A DNA stretch of 64,000 nt from Alkaliphilus peptidifermentans DSM 18978 (lineage in GTDB: Bacteria; Bacillota; Clostridia; Peptostreptococcales; Natronincolaceae): assembly GCF_900101495.1 (NCBI RefSeq), contig NZ_FMUS01000004.1:62001-126000 (forward strand), written 5' to 3'. Below, piece after piece: positions 18,426 through 28,628 of this stretch. The notes beneath the pieces are model-generated. The model ran no database searches, was not told the origin of the DNA, and saw only the letters and a list, made by a program, of their open reading frames with translations. Position 1 is the first letter of the stretch; each line of letters opens with the position of its first letter. The position numbers and the translations under genes are program-made.

Positions 18426-18875
18426 CTATTCTGATAAATCTATACCTAAAATTTTAAGTATATCTACAATAATAATCATTCGCTCTTCTACCTTACCAAT
18501 TCCACTAATGTAATCATCTTCAAAGGTATTTACAAAGTTTGATGTGTTATCAATTGTCTCATTTTCTATAGTCAAAACCTCTGATGAGCTGTCAACAAGG
18601 AGGCCCAGCATCATTTCTTCAACAGATAGAATGATTATTCTTGTCTCATTAGTAATCGGCTTTTCATTGAAATTAAACCTCTTTCCTAAGTCAACAACTG
18701 GTACAACATCACCCCTAAGGTTAATTACGCCATTTACATAGTGGGGTGCATTTGGCACTCTTGTTATTTCTGTTACCTTTTCTATGGTTTCTACATAAGA
18801 AATTGGTATACCATAATTTTCGTTTTCTAATTTAAAAATTACATATTGATTATTATTTTCTATATTATTACTCAT
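18426..18875 (-). CDS. cheW: Chemotaxis coupling protein CheW
   Basis: A 149-residue SH3-like adaptor that joins chemoreceptors to CheA. Typical features are YVIFKLENENYGIPISYVETI, TRVPNAPHYVNGVINLRGDVVPVVDL and GLLVDSSSEVLTI. The RGDVVPV segment is the receptor-binding hallmark. It is encoded 6 nt after cheA and before cheC, as in other clostridial che clusters. Only one cheW is present in the window. Confidence 0.96.
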   Translation of the reverse strand: MSNNIENNNQYVIFKLENENYGIPISYVETIEKVTEITRVPNAPHYVNGVINLRGDVVPVVDLGKRFNFNEKPITNETRIIILSVEEMMLGLLVDSSSEVLTIENETIDNTSNFVNTFEDDYISGIGKVEERMIIIVDILKILGIDLSE

Positions 18876-18881
18876 GCTATC

Positions 18882-20906
18882 TCACCCCCTAAAAAAAGAA
18901 TTAGTATCAACAATCAAAGCAACAGATCCATTTCCTAATATTGTTGCTCCTGCAATGGCTTTAACATTTGATAAGTATTTTCCAAGAGATTTTATAACAA
19001 TCTCTTGCTGACCAATTAAGTGATCTACTATTATTCCTGCTGTCTTTTCACCCTTCTTAACTATAACAACTATATAATCATCTGAATCCTGATGGTTGGC
19101 ATCAACCTGAAGCAGATTTGATAGTCGTAGAATAGGTAAGGTGTTATTCCTATATAAAACTACTTCATTGTTTTGTACCTTCCTTATAGTATCTGCTGAT
19201 ATAGTAGTTATTTCTTTAATAGTATTAAGAGGTATTGCATACTTCTCTGGGCCAACATTAATCAATAGAGCTTGAATGATTGCAAGGGTTAATGGTAATC
19301 TAATAATGAATTTAGTTCCTTCACCTTTTCTATTGTCAACCTCCACGACTCCCCCAAGGGATTCGATTTTGGTCTTAACTACATCCAAACCAACACCTCT
19401 CCCGGATATATCTGTAATTTTATTGACTGTACTAAATCCTGGATTGAATAGTAAATTAATTGCCTCAGAATCATCCATAATTTGACTTTGTTGAAGGGTG
19501 ATTAATCCTCGTTCAATGCCCTTGGCCTTAACCTTCTCGATGTCTATTCCTTTACCGTCATCTTCTACCTCTATTACAACACTGTTACCATCTGGATAGG
19601 CAATTAGCTTTACAGTACCATTTTTAGGCTTTCCTGCCATTAACCTTACCTCTGGTTCTTCAACTCCATGATCTATTGAGTTCCTTATTAGATGGATTAG
19701 GGGGTCTCCAATTTCATCGATAACTGTACGATCTACCTCTGTTTCTTCCCCTGACATAATTAGTGAAATTTCTTTTCCTAAATCCTTAGCTAAATCACGG
19801 ACCATTCTTGGGAATCTATTGAATACCCTTTCAATTGGTACCATTCTAACCTTCATAACTGCATCATGTAGACTAGTTGTTATTCTTTCAAGATACTCAA
19901 TTGCCTCATGCATGCTTTGTCCATTTCCAGAGTCATCTATATCCTCTAGTCTTGTTTTGATAATAATTAGTTCACTTACTAGATTCATAAGGTTGTCCAG
20001 TCTATCGATATCGACTCTAACAGTTTTCCCTGTTTTAGCCTTCTTAGATTTACCCTCATCGCTTTTGCTGGCTATTACATTTTCAGTAACGCCATCATCC
20101 TCAAGACTGTCATTTATACTTATATCATTATTTTCTACATTTTTAATTGAATAGTTTTCTTCAAGACTTGTAATTTCAATGTTTTCTATTTCTGATATGC
20201 TTTTAAGCTCTCTCTCTAATATTTTATTATCTGATTTGGTAATAACAATAAGCTCAAAGCTTAAATCAAATCTTTCATCCTCAATATCCTCTATACTAGG
20301 GTTAGAGTGAACGATTTCAGTAAGCTTTTCAAGACTATTAATTATTATATATGCCCTAGCAGATTTCAGCATACACTTGCTATCTAAGGTTATTTTCACA
20401 AAATAGGCATTCAACTCTTGCTGTAAAGCCTTTTTTATTACGCTATGTACATATTCATTTAGTTCTATACCTAACTTATTATTCTCTATACTATATTTAG
20501 TTTCAACGGTTCTTTCATTAATTCCATTTAATCTTAAGTCTTCTAGCTTCTTAACTATTTCCTGCGATGTATTTTCGCCTTCTGTTCCACTACCTTCAAT
20601 TTCTGTTATGTATTTATCCAATTCGTCAAAACATAGGAAGAGCAGGTCTATTATTCCTGAACTCATCTTCAACTCCCCACTTCTTACCAAATGAAGGGCG
20701 CTTTCCATTTCATGGGTCAATTGAGCAAGATTATTATAACCCATTGTGCTGGACATGCCCTTTAAAGTATGGGCAATTCTGAAAATTTCATTTAACTTGC
20801 TGATTTCTTCAGTATCATTTTCCATTTGTAATAATATTTGATTCATGCTTTGCAGGTGTTCCTTTGACTCTTCAATAAAAATATCCAAATACTGATTCAT
20901 ATCCAT
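18882..20906 (-). CDS. cheA: Chemotaxis histidine kinase CheA
   Basis: A 674-residue multidomain kinase that phosphorylates CheY and CheB in response to receptors. P1 (Hpt) has the phospho-acceptor H46 in IAHTLKGMSSTMG. A less conserved P2 region with the CheY-binding fold spans about 150-260. P3 dimerisation begins at KTVRVDIDRLDNLMNLVSEL. P4 ATPase has the N-box HLIRNSIDHGVE and the G-boxes DDGKGID and SGRGVGLDVVK. The C-terminal P5 CheW-like domain contains YAIPLNTIKEI. All domains appear intact. It lies 1 nt downstream of cheB. Confidence 0.97.
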   Translation of the reverse strand: MDMNQYLDIFIEESKEHLQSMNQILLQMENDTEEISKLNEIFRIAHTLKGMSSTMGYNNLAQLTHEMESALHLVRSGELKMSSGIIDLLFLCFDELDKYITEIEGSGTEGENTSQEIVKKLEDLRLNGINERTVETKYSIENNKLGIELNEYVHSVIKKALQQELNAYFVKITLDSKCMLKSARAYIIINSLEKLTEIVHSNPSIEDIEDERFDLSFELIVITKSDNKILERELKSISEIENIEITSLEENYSIKNVENNDISINDSLEDDGVTENVIASKSDEGKSKKAKTGKTVRVDIDRLDNLMNLVSELIIIKTRLEDIDDSGNGQSMHEAIEYLERITTSLHDAVMKVRMVPIERVFNRFPRMVRDLAKDLGKEISLIMSGEETEVDRTVIDEIGDPLIHLIRNSIDHGVEEPEVRLMAGKPKNGTVKLIAYPDGNSVVIEVEDDGKGIDIEKVKAKGIERGLITLQQSQIMDDSEAINLLFNPGFSTVNKITDISGRGVGLDVVKTKIESLGGVVEVDNRKGEGTKFIIRLPLTLAIIQALLINVGPEKYAIPLNTIKEITTISADTIRKVQNNEVVLYRNNTLPILRLSNLLQVDANHQDSDDYIVVIVKKGEKTAGIIVDHLIGQQEIVIKSLGKYLSNVKAIAGATILGNGSVALIVDTNSFFRG

Positions 20907-20907
20907 A

Positions 20908-21981
20908 TTATAGCACCTCCAACCTATTTAATATTGCATTTGCAATTTTATTCAACGGTACAATTTCATCAACAACACCTATTTTAACTGCGCTCTTTGG
21001 CATACCATACACAACGCAGCTTTCTTCGTCTTGAGCAATTACAGGAGCATTCTTCCTATCCTTTAGTTCCTTTAAGCCCATTGCGCCGTCAGAGCCCATT
21101 CCAGTCATAATAACTGCCAATACCTTTTCCTGCTGTAATTCAGCAACTGAGTTAAACATTACATCAACCGACGGTCTATGACCAGATACAGGATCACTAT
21201 TACTTAATCGTATATAACACTCATTTACTCTCTTTTCAATCTCTAAATGCTGGTCTCCAGGTGCTACATAGGCTACTCCTGGTAGAATTTTTTCGCCGTT
21301 TTCAGCTTCTTTAACTGTTATTTGAGAAATGGTATCTAATCTTTCAGCTAGGGAGCGAGTAAATCCTGGTGGCATATGCTGAACTATTAGTATTGACGCA
21401 GGTATATCTGCAGGTAATAACGGAATAACAGCCTGTAATGCTTTAGGTCCACCTGTTGAAGTTCCTATTGTAATAATCCTATTTTTTGATGAAGACTTAC
21501 GTCTTGTACCTATTTTGTAAATGATGGATTCACTAATAATACCTTCATCTGTGAACTTCTTCAGAATCTTTGCTTTTGCTGCTGCTTTTATTTTATCTGT
21601 TAATTCCCACTTCATCTCCTCGGCATTAATATGAAAGACACTGGATGGTTTTTGAATAAAATCTACTGCTCCCAAATCTAAAGCAGTCATTGTGGCTTCC
21701 GCTCCATCAGCAGTTAAGCTACTCAACATCACTACTGGCAATGGATTATTCTTCATAATGAATTTTAAAGCCTCAATTCCATTCATGATGGGCATTTCTA
21801 CATCCATTGTTATAATGTCTGGTTGTAAGCTCTTCCTCTTTTCTATTGCCTCATTTCCATTTCTTGCAAAGCCAACAACCATTAGGTTAGGATCACTATT
21901 TATTATGTCTGTCAATATTTTTCTCATAAAGGCTGAATCATCAACTATAAGGACTTTTATTAGGTCTTTACTATGGGTCAT
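20908..21981 (-). CDS. cheB: Chemotaxis response regulator glutamate methylesterase CheB
   Basis: A 357-residue two-domain enzyme: a receiver domain with phospho-acceptor D60 (IITMDVEMP), a linker, then the methylesterase/deamidase domain with catalytic S175 (TIGTSTGGPK), H202 (VQHMPPGFT) and D298 (MTGMGSDGA). It removes methyl groups from receptors during adaptation. No cheR occurs in the window, so the methyltransferase must lie elsewhere. The start overlaps the end of the PilZ gene, indicating tight coupling. Confidence 0.97.
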   Translation of the reverse strand: MTHSKDLIKVLIVDDSAFMRKILTDIINSDPNLMVVGFARNGNEAIEKRKSLQPDIITMDVEMPIMNGIEALKFIMKNNPLPVVMLSSLTADGAEATMTALDLGAVDFIQKPSSVFHINAEEMKWELTDKIKAAAKAKILKKFTDEGIISESIIYKIGTRRKSSSKNRIITIGTSTGGPKALQAVIPLLPADIPASILIVQHMPPGFTRSLAERLDTISQITVKEAENGEKILPGVAYVAPGDQHLEIEKRVNECYIRLSNSDPVSGHRPSVDVMFNSVAELQQEKVLAVIMTGMGSDGAMGLKELKDRKNAPVIAQDEESCVVYGMPKSAVKIGVVDEIVPLNKIANAILNRLEVL

Positions 21982-22638
21982 CTAAATCAATCCTTTTTTT
22001 CTAAGTATTCTCTGTTTTTCAAAAATAAATGATATTATATTATTCCTAACACTTTCGCTAATATCTTGAAATTTTATACCCAGCTCATATTCATTAGTAA
22101 TTGGATTTTTAATAGACCGAATTACATCACCAACTGTAGTAACATATTCTCCATCCTTAAGATAAATATCACATTCAAGTAAAACCCCTTCAGTGTAACC
22201 TGCTTTACTAATTACCTTCATACCCCCACCACTAAGGTCCTTTGCAATACACTCAACCTTCTTATCTTCATCTAGATTACGTATAACCACCTTTAAAATA
22301 ACATCCAGCCTGAAGAAAAATCTTCTTTGAGTTTTTACAGGTTCTGTGATAGGTTCGACGGCATATATTAAAATTCTACTTTGTTTCTTATGTTTAATTT
22401 CGGCAACAAAACTGAATATTCCTTTTTCTTCTCGATAAAAAATAATCTTTATTTGTTGACCCTCTAAAAGGGGATATGGTGTTCCTTTTCTAATAGGATT
22501 ACTTATATAAATTTTTTTATCTTTAATATCAAGGATTTGACTTACTATAAAATGCTTATTCCTATTTTTAAAATTAGTTAGTTCAACTTCGATTTTTTCT
22601 CCTACCTTCAATTCTGTAATTAAATTCAAATCCATCAC
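21982..22638 (-). CDS. c-di-GMP-binding PilZ flagellar brake protein (YcgR/YpfA type)
   Basis: A 218-residue protein with an N-terminal YcgR-like beta domain (about 1-95) and a C-terminal PilZ domain. The c-di-GMP binding residues are present: RxxxR in RRFFFRLD (about residue 104) and DxSxxG in KDLSGGGMKV. Proteins of this kind bind c-di-GMP and slow or stop the motor, through MotA in Bacillus YpfA/DgrA. Its place between flhG and cheB inside the operon ties it to motility. A direct effect on MotA is known of relatives and inferred here. Confidence 0.9.
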   Translation of the reverse strand: MMDLNLITELKVGEKIEVELTNFKNRNKHFIVSQILDIKDKKIYISNPIRKGTPYPLLEGQQIKIIFYREEKGIFSFVAEIKHKKQSRILIYAVEPITEPVKTQRRFFFRLDVILKVVIRNLDEDKKVECIAKDLSGGGMKVISKAGYTEGVLLECDIYLKDGEYVTTVGDVIRSIKNPITNEYELGIKFQDISESVRNNIISFIFEKQRILRKKGLI

Positions 22639-22640
22639 CC

Positions 22641-23537
22641 CTATCTAAAAAGACTTATTACCTTATGAAAGAAACCTTTAGTGGTAAATGAAACTTCTTC
22701 CTTAACATACTCATTAATTAGTTTAAGTGCAATTACTTCAACATTCTTACTAACCAAGCTATTAGGATACTGTAGTATAAAAGGTTTTTGCATTTTTACA
22801 GCTCTAGATACAACGATGTCATCAGCAAGAAACCCTAATTTTTCAATTTGTACATTTAAAAATTTTTCGCATGCATTTTTTAGCTTTTCAAATGCAACCT
22901 TTCCTTCATTAACACTTTCTACTCTGTTTATTAGTAGTTTTAGTTTTTTGCCTTCTTCTCTTTTTCCTATTGTTTTAATCATGGCATAAGCATCGGTTAT
23001 TGCTGTAGGCTCAGGTGTGCAAACTACAACTACTTCTTCAGCTGCCAATGCAAAGGATAAAACACTTGTTGAAAGGCCTGCACCTGTATCAATTAAGATA
23101 ATATCTGCATAATCGTTAATTCCTTGAAATTTTTCAATTAAATATTGAAGTTTCTCCTGAGTTAAATCTATAAGGGCAGTAATTCCTGAACCACCTGATA
23201 TTATTTTTATACCATTAGGCCCCGGAATCATTACATCCATCAACTCTTTTTTACCATTAACGACATCAGCTAATGTATATTTAGGTACTGCTCCTAAAAC
23301 AACATCTATATTGGCTAGTCCTAAATCAGCATCAAAGATAACAACTTTTTTATTCTGCATACTAAGGGCTATGGCTAAGTTAAGGGTAAAATTGGTTTTC
23401 CCTACTCCACCCTTTCCACTTGTTATGCATATTATTCGAGCCTGTTTTTCAGCCTGTTTTTCAGCCTCTTTTTCAATTATAGGTTTGCTTTTGTTTTGAT
23501 AAATCAGTTCTCTTAATCTCGCAGCTTGATCCTTCAT
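22641..23537 (-). CDS. flhG: MinD-like ATPase FlhG (FleN/YlxH)
   Basis: A 298-residue ParA/MinD family ATPase. The deviant Walker A motif is ITSGKGGVGKTNFTLN (about residue 38), Walker B-like ILIDTGAGLS, and the switch residue region VVIFDADLGLANID. The basic C-terminal end (KGFFHKVISLFR) is a candidate amphipathic membrane-targeting helix. FlhG controls flagellar number and position with the GTPase FlhF, encoded just upstream, and stimulates its GTPase through its N-terminus, here rich in Gln and Lys. A short tandem duplication (EKQAEKQA) lies near residue 27. Confidence 0.93.
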   Translation of the reverse strand: MKDQAARLRELIYQNKSKPIIEKEAEKQAEKQARIICITSGKGGVGKTNFTLNLAIALSMQNKKVVIFDADLGLANIDVVLGAVPKYTLADVVNGKKELMDVMIPGPNGIKIISGGSGITALIDLTQEKLQYLIEKFQGINDYADIILIDTGAGLSTSVLSFALAAEEVVVVCTPEPTAITDAYAMIKTIGKREEGKKLKLLINRVESVNEGKVAFEKLKNACEKFLNVQIEKLGFLADDIVVSRAVKMQKPFILQYPNSLVSKNVEVIALKLINEYVKEEVSFTTKGFFHKVISLFR

Positions 23538-23538
23538 T

Positions 23539-24687
23539 TTATGCCTCCTTAATCAAGAGACTGACAATTTTATCAACACTAATTAGTTCTATATCGTCAG
23601 GCACACTTTGTCCTGTGGTAATATAGGAAATAGGTTTTTGAGTCTCAATAGCTGTATTAATAATTGTTCCATATGAAGTTGCTTCGTCTATTTTAGTGAA
23701 TATAATCCTGTAATTTTCTATAAAATTATAAGTATTTATTATTTCTTTAACATCTTTATTTTTAGAAGTACAGCTAATAACAAGATATGTTTCTTTATCA
23801 TTTATTTGCTCTAACAGCTTCTTTAATTCATCAACCTGCTTCTCATTCTTATGACTTCTTCCTGCTGTATCAACCATAATAATATCGTAAAACTTTAATT
23901 TTTCTATAGCACCATGAATTTCATCTGCTTCATAAATTACTTCAACTGGAATACTCAATATGTCACTATAGGTTTTCAATTGCTCGACAGCAGCAATTCT
24001 ATAGGTGTCTGCACTTATGAAGGCTACCTTTTTCCCTTCATTCATTGAATAGTGTGCCGCAAGCTTTGCAATCGTTGTTGTTTTACCAACTCCAGTTGGA
24101 CCAACAAAGAAAATAAACTTAGAAAGCTTACTATTCTTATTGTCTATAATATATTGATCAATTATTTCTTTAAATCTTTCTATTAAAAGCTCTTTACTGC
24201 TGGACTCATCCGATTTAATCAAGCTGCCATTCAATTCATTAAGTATTTTTTCCAATATGTGTTCTTCTATTTCATGCTCCTTTAATTGCTGGTATATATC
24301 AATAAGGTTCTGATTATCAGTATTCTTAATTATGTCGTTTACATCCTCTTGATTAACCTTTTTCATAACATTGAATAGCATATCTTTAATTTCTGATATT
24401 TCTTTATTAATTACCGGCTCATCCTTTATTTGAGGTTGTTTTTGTACTAGTCTCTCCCTTAAAATCTCTTCTGGTCTGATTATTGGGAGCTTTTGCGTTT
24501 TCGGCGCTTTATACTCAACCTCTTCAATTGCAGCCACCACTTCTATCATAGGCTTCTTAAAATAGCCAAATAATCCTTTTTGCTTTATTTTTCTCTGGTG
24601 AAGTATAACAGCATCTGGTCCTAAGTCAGCTCTTATTTTCATCATAGCCTCATGATTATCAAATGCACAAAATTTCTTTACCTTCAT
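23539..24687 (-). CDS. flhF: Flagellar biosynthesis GTPase FlhF
   Basis: An SRP-type GTPase of 382 residues that marks the site of flagellum assembly. It has a basic N-terminal B domain (about 1-110), an N domain of helices, and the G domain with [18 protein letters not shown] (P-loop), FISADTYRIAAVEQL, MVDTAGRSHKNEKQ and the guanine-specificity region FTKIDEA. Its start codon shares one base with the flhA stop (TAATG), so translation is coupled to flhA. The downstream partner is flhG. Confidence 0.95.
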   Translation of the reverse strand: MKVKKFCAFDNHEAMMKIRADLGPDAVILHQRKIKQKGLFGYFKKPMIEVVAAIEEVEYKAPKTQKLPIIRPEEILRERLVQKQPQIKDEPVINKEISEIKDMLFNVMKKVNQEDVNDIIKNTDNQNLIDIYQQLKEHEIEEHILEKILNELNGSLIKSDESSSKELLIERFKEIIDQYIIDNKNSKLSKFIFFVGPTGVGKTTTIAKLAAHYSMNEGKKVAFISADTYRIAAVEQLKTYSDILSIPVEVIYEADEIHGAIEKLKFYDIIMVDTAGRSHKNEKQVDELKKLLEQINDKETYLVISCTSKNKDVKEIINTYNFIENYRIIFTKIDEATSYGTIINTAIETQKPISYITTGQSVPDDIELISVDKIVSLLIKEA

Positions 24688-26714
24688 TATATATTCACCA
24701 TCCCTATTGACTCAATTTCCACCGAAGGATCTATTTCGTTATAGGATAAGACTACTAAGTCAGAGGTCAATTGCTCAGTTAACCTTTTAAAGTATAGTCT
24801 TACTATTGGAGCCGTTATCACAATTGGTTGCTCACCCAAGGACATAAGTCTTTGAACTTGATGGGATAGATTTTTTAAGATTAATTGAACCACATCCGGG
24901 TCAATTGATACATAATTTCCTCTTTCAGTTTGTTGAATTGAGTCAATTATTTTTTGCTCTAATCCTTGATCCAATGTAATTACCTTAGTAGGCTGACTCA
25001 TTATAAATTGTTTTGTTATAACTCTTGAAAGGGATTGTCTTACATATTCAGTAAGCATATCTGTATCTCTTGTAATACCAGAATAATCGGCAAGTGTTTC
25101 TAAAATAGTAACCATATTCCGTATTGAAACACCTTCCTTTAACAAGTTTTTTAATACTTTTTGTATTTCACCTAAACCTAATTGATTTGGTACTAATTCG
25201 TCAACTAAGGCAGGATAAGTTTCACGTACATTATCAATAAGCTTCTTTACCTCTTGTCGCCCCAATAACTCGTGGGAATGTCTCTTAATAATTTCTGTTA
25301 AGTGAGTTGCGATTATTGATGGAGGATCTACCACTGTAAAACCTAACATTTCAGCCTTTTCCCTTTCCTGTTCGTCAATCCATTTTGCAGGCAATCCAAA
25401 GGCTGGCTCAATAGTGTCAATCCCTTCAACTTCACCTTCAGCTGATCCAGGGTTCATTGCTAAGTAATGATCAAAGATAATTTCGCCACCGCTTATTTCA
25501 ACCCCTTTTATCTTGATTATATATTGATTAGGCTCAAGCTGAATGTTATCACGAAGTCTAATCATAGGTACAATTATTCCAAGCTCCATGGCACACTGTC
25601 TTCTTATCATTACAAAACGATCGAATAAATCTCCCCCTTGATTTGTGTCAGCTAAAGGGATAATACCGTATCCGAATTCCAATTCTATTGGATCAATATT
25701 TAATAATGGCAATACATTTTCTGGCCTTCGCTTTTCTTCTGCATCATCTTGAACCTCAACACCCACTTCGTTGAATTCTGCAGCTTTTATTGCTCTACTC
25801 AGCTGGAAGCCTAGGAAAAGAAACACAGCTGTTAGTAAGAAAAATGGAAATGTAGGTAATGGTGTAAGTCCAAGGAAAAATAATACTCCAGAAATAATGA
25901 ACATAACCTTAGGTTGATTAAATAATTGATTAATTAAGTCGCTACCAAGGTTGCCTTCAGATGCTGCTCTAGTAACAACAATACCTGTGGCTGTTGAAAT
26001 TAACAGGGCAGGAATTTGACTGGCAAGACCATCTCCAACAGTTAATAATGTGTATTTTTGTATGGCTGTTCCAAAATCTAAGCCGCCCATCCAAACACCT
26101 ATTATTAAACCGGCAATAATATTAATTATAGTTATTACTATTCCAGCTATAGCATCTCCTTTAACGAATTTACTAGCACCATCCATCGAACCATAAAAAT
26201 CAGATTCCCTTTGAATTTTTATCCTTCGTTCCCTAGCTTCACGTTCATCAATTAAGCCAGCATTTAAATCTGCATCAATAGCCATTTGCTTGCCGGGCAT
26301 TGCATCTAGAGTAAAACGAGCTGCTACTTCAGCTACACGTTCAGACCCCTTTGTAATTACAAGAAACTGAATAACAATAATAATTAAAAATACAATAAAT
26401 CCTACAACAGCATTGCCTTGCATTACAAAGTCTCCAAATGTTTCGATAACACTACCTGCATTGCCTTCTGATAGAATATATCTTGTTGTAGTAATATTTA
26501 ATGCTAGTCGGAACAAGGTTGTTAAAAGCAGCATTGATGGAAAAATAGAAAACTGTAGTGCTTCTTGATTGTACATGGCAATAATAAGAATTAACAACGC
26601 CAATGATATATTAAAGCTTAATAAAACATCAAGTGCTCCTAAAGGGATTGGAATAATTATAATAATAACTAACGCAATAACTGCAAGAACAACAATTACA
26701 TCACCAAATTTCAT
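24687..26714 (-). CDS. flhA: Flagellar export gate protein FlhA
   Basis: A 675-residue core component of the flagellar type III export gate. The N-terminal half holds about eight membrane helices and the conserved cytoplasmic FHIPEP-type loop (TKGSERVAEVAARFTLDAMPGKQ, about 130-155). The C-terminal cytosolic part (about 330-675) docks chaperone-substrate complexes and FliI/FliJ. The length matches the family. It lies 12 nt downstream of flhB and overlaps flhF by one base. No irregularity. Confidence 0.97.
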   Translation of the reverse strand: MKFGDVIVVLAVIALVIIIIIPIPLGALDVLLSFNISLALLILIIAMYNQEALQFSIFPSMLLLTTLFRLALNITTTRYILSEGNAGSVIETFGDFVMQGNAVVGFIVFLIIIVIQFLVITKGSERVAEVAARFTLDAMPGKQMAIDADLNAGLIDEREARERRIKIQRESDFYGSMDGASKFVKGDAIAGIVITIINIIAGLIIGVWMGGLDFGTAIQKYTLLTVGDGLASQIPALLISTATGIVVTRAASEGNLGSDLINQLFNQPKVMFIISGVLFFLGLTPLPTFPFFLLTAVFLFLGFQLSRAIKAAEFNEVGVEVQDDAEEKRRPENVLPLLNIDPIELEFGYGIIPLADTNQGGDLFDRFVMIRRQCAMELGIIVPMIRLRDNIQLEPNQYIIKIKGVEISGGEIIFDHYLAMNPGSAEGEVEGIDTIEPAFGLPAKWIDEQEREKAEMLGFTVVDPPSIIATHLTEIIKRHSHELLGRQEVKKLIDNVRETYPALVDELVPNQLGLGEIQKVLKNLLKEGVSIRNMVTILETLADYSGITRDTDMLTEYVRQSLSRVITKQFIMSQPTKVITLDQGLEQKIIDSIQQTERGNYVSIDPDVVQLILKNLSHQVQRLMSLGEQPIVITAPIVRLYFKRLTEQLTSDLVVLSYNEIDPSVEIESIGMVNI

Positions 26715-26726
26715 TAACGGCCCCCC

Positions 26727-27818
26727 TTAGATTCTGTTATTAATTTGATATACATATGCTAGTACCTCTGCAACAGCTTGGTATAAATCTGGTGGAATAA
26801 AAGCTCCTATCTCCACCTGATCATACAGACTGCGTGCTAGAGGTTTATTTTCTACAATTGGAATTTCATGCTCATTTGCAAGCTCTCTAATTCTATGTGC
26901 TATTAAATCCTGTCCCTTTGCTAAAACCTTTGGCGCTTCGTCTACAAGGTTATTATATTGAACTGCAATAGCAAAATGTGTTGGGTTTGTAATGATTACA
27001 TCTGCTTTTGGTATATCCTGCATCATACGACGCATGGACATTTGCCTTTGTTTTTCTTTGATTTTAGATTTGATTTGTGGATTTCCTTCTGTTTGCTTAT
27101 ATTCCTCTTTAAGCTCCTGCTTAGTCATTTTTTGGTTCTTTTCATAATCATATTTTTGATATAGATAATCAAGAATCGCCAAAAAAACAAGAACAATACC
27201 AGCTCTGATACCTATATGGAAAGTGGTTGTCACTAGAGTTGCTACAATAGTTTTAATATCCATTGCAATAGTATTAAAAATAATATCTAAATTGTTTCTA
27301 GCATATATAAAAACCACATATCCGATAAAAATAATTTTTATAATTGATTTGACTAATTCCACAAGGGACTTTAAGGAAAAAATTCTTTTAAAGCCCTCTA
27401 TAGGATTCAACTTGCTGAACTTTACTTCTAATGTCTTAGTTGTAAATAAATATCCTACCTGCATATAAGTGGCTATTAAACCTATTAAGAAGCAAACTCC
27501 AGCAACCGGTAGGATGATAAGAAGTATATTATACAAAGATAATATTATTAATCTATAAACATTGCTAACTGAAAATGCATAATCAATGTTCAAGTAATTC
27601 TCATAAGTGAATACTGTCAGTTTTCCAATGGTGCCACCTATATAATTTGACATCAAACCTATCATAATAAAAGCAGCAATAAGTAAAAATGCTGAATTAA
27701 CTTCTTTACTATGAAGCACCTGACCCTTTTCTCTTGATTCCTTCATTTTCTTAGGGGTTGGTTTTTCGGTTTTTTCCTCTGAAAAAAGCTGTAAATCAAT
27801 TAGTATGATATATTCCAT
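26727..27818 (-). CDS. flhB: Flagellar export switch protein FlhB
   Basis: A 363-residue export-gate protein that changes substrate class from rod/hook to filament. The hydrophilic N-terminus has EEKTEKPTPKKMKESREKGQ, four membrane helices span about 40-215, and the autocleavage motif NPTH is at residues 278-281. Cleavage between Asn and Pro permits the switch. A C-terminal hydrophobic stretch completes the protein. It lies 4 nt after fliR. The N-terminal extension MEYIILIDLQ is slightly longer than in many homologues, so a later start cannot be excluded. Confidence 0.96.
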   Translation of the reverse strand: MEYIILIDLQLFSEEKTEKPTPKKMKESREKGQVLHSKEVNSAFLLIAAFIMIGLMSNYIGGTIGKLTVFTYENYLNIDYAFSVSNVYRLIILSLYNILLIILPVAGVCFLIGLIATYMQVGYLFTTKTLEVKFSKLNPIEGFKRIFSLKSLVELVKSIIKIIFIGYVVFIYARNNLDIIFNTIAMDIKTIVATLVTTTFHIGIRAGIVLVFLAILDYLYQKYDYEKNQKMTKQELKEEYKQTEGNPQIKSKIKEKQRQMSMRRMMQDIPKADVIITNPTHFAIAVQYNNLVDEAPKVLAKGQDLIAHRIRELANEHEIPIVENKPLARSLYDQVEIGAFIPPDLYQAVAEVLAYVYQINNRI

Positions 27819-27822
27819 AAAA

Positions 27823-28614
27823 TCAACCTCTTGCTAATATTTGCATCATCTCATAGATAGCAGTTATCATTCTATCAAACAACCTATCAGAGAAAGGAAT
27901 AAAGTATTGTAAAGTAATAATTACTGTTAGCATTCCGATTACTATTTTCAAAGGAAGACCTACTATAAATACATTCATCTGAGGCATTGTTCTAGCCAAA
28001 ATACCTAAAACCACATTACCTAAAAAGATGGTCAATAAAACTGGTGCACTAAACTTAAATGCCAACATGAAAACCTCACTCATTATGGCGGTTGCTAAAT
28101 CAATTGCATATATATTTACATTGAATGTAACACCAACTGGCAGTATATTATAGCTATGTACTAATGCTCTTATAAGTAGGTGATGTCCATTAACTATAAT
28201 AAAAAGTAGAGAAAGCAAGTTATTATAAAAGTTCCCCATTACTGGAATTTGAGTATTTGTTTGGGGATCAAATACATTCACCATACCAAAGCCCATTTGA
28301 GTATCAATAATTGTACCTGCTAAGTATAGTACGGAAAAAAATACAAATGCTATAAACCCTATTATTAAACCAATCATAAACTCTGTAATTGTATACACCG
28401 ATAAGGATAGAATACCATCTATCTCAATGGTGTAATGATCCATCAATATAGGTAATAGTATAAAGGATATGGTAGCAGAAAGACCTATTTTAAGCAGCAT
28501 TGGAATATTCCCACGGGCAAAAATAGGTGCAGCTACAAAAATACCAGATACTCTTACAGTTATTAAAACAAACAAAATAAAGTTACTTGATATAAAATCC
28601 ATTAGTTCATTCAT
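27823..28614 (-). CDS. fliR: Flagellar export gate protein FliR
   Basis: A 263-residue integral membrane protein with about six hydrophobic segments, part of the FliP5-FliQ4-FliR1 export channel. The conserved region FMIGLIIGFIAFVFFSVLYL and the downstream GMVNVFDPQTNTQIPVMGNF segment are typical of FliR. It lies between fliQ and flhB in the invariant order fliP-fliQ-fliR-flhB-flhA. In some clostridia fliR and flhB are fused; here they are separate. Confidence 0.95.
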   Translation of the reverse strand: MNELMDFISSNFILFVLITVRVSGIFVAAPIFARGNIPMLLKIGLSATISFILLPILMDHYTIEIDGILSLSVYTITEFMIGLIIGFIAFVFFSVLYLAGTIIDTQMGFGMVNVFDPQTNTQIPVMGNFYNNLLSLLFIIVNGHHLLIRALVHSYNILPVGVTFNVNIYAIDLATAIMSEVFMLAFKFSAPVLLTIFLGNVVLGILARTMPQMNVFIVGLPLKIVIGMLTVIITLQYFIPFSDRLFDRMITAIYEMMQILARG

Positions 28615-28628
28615 TATGATTCACTCAT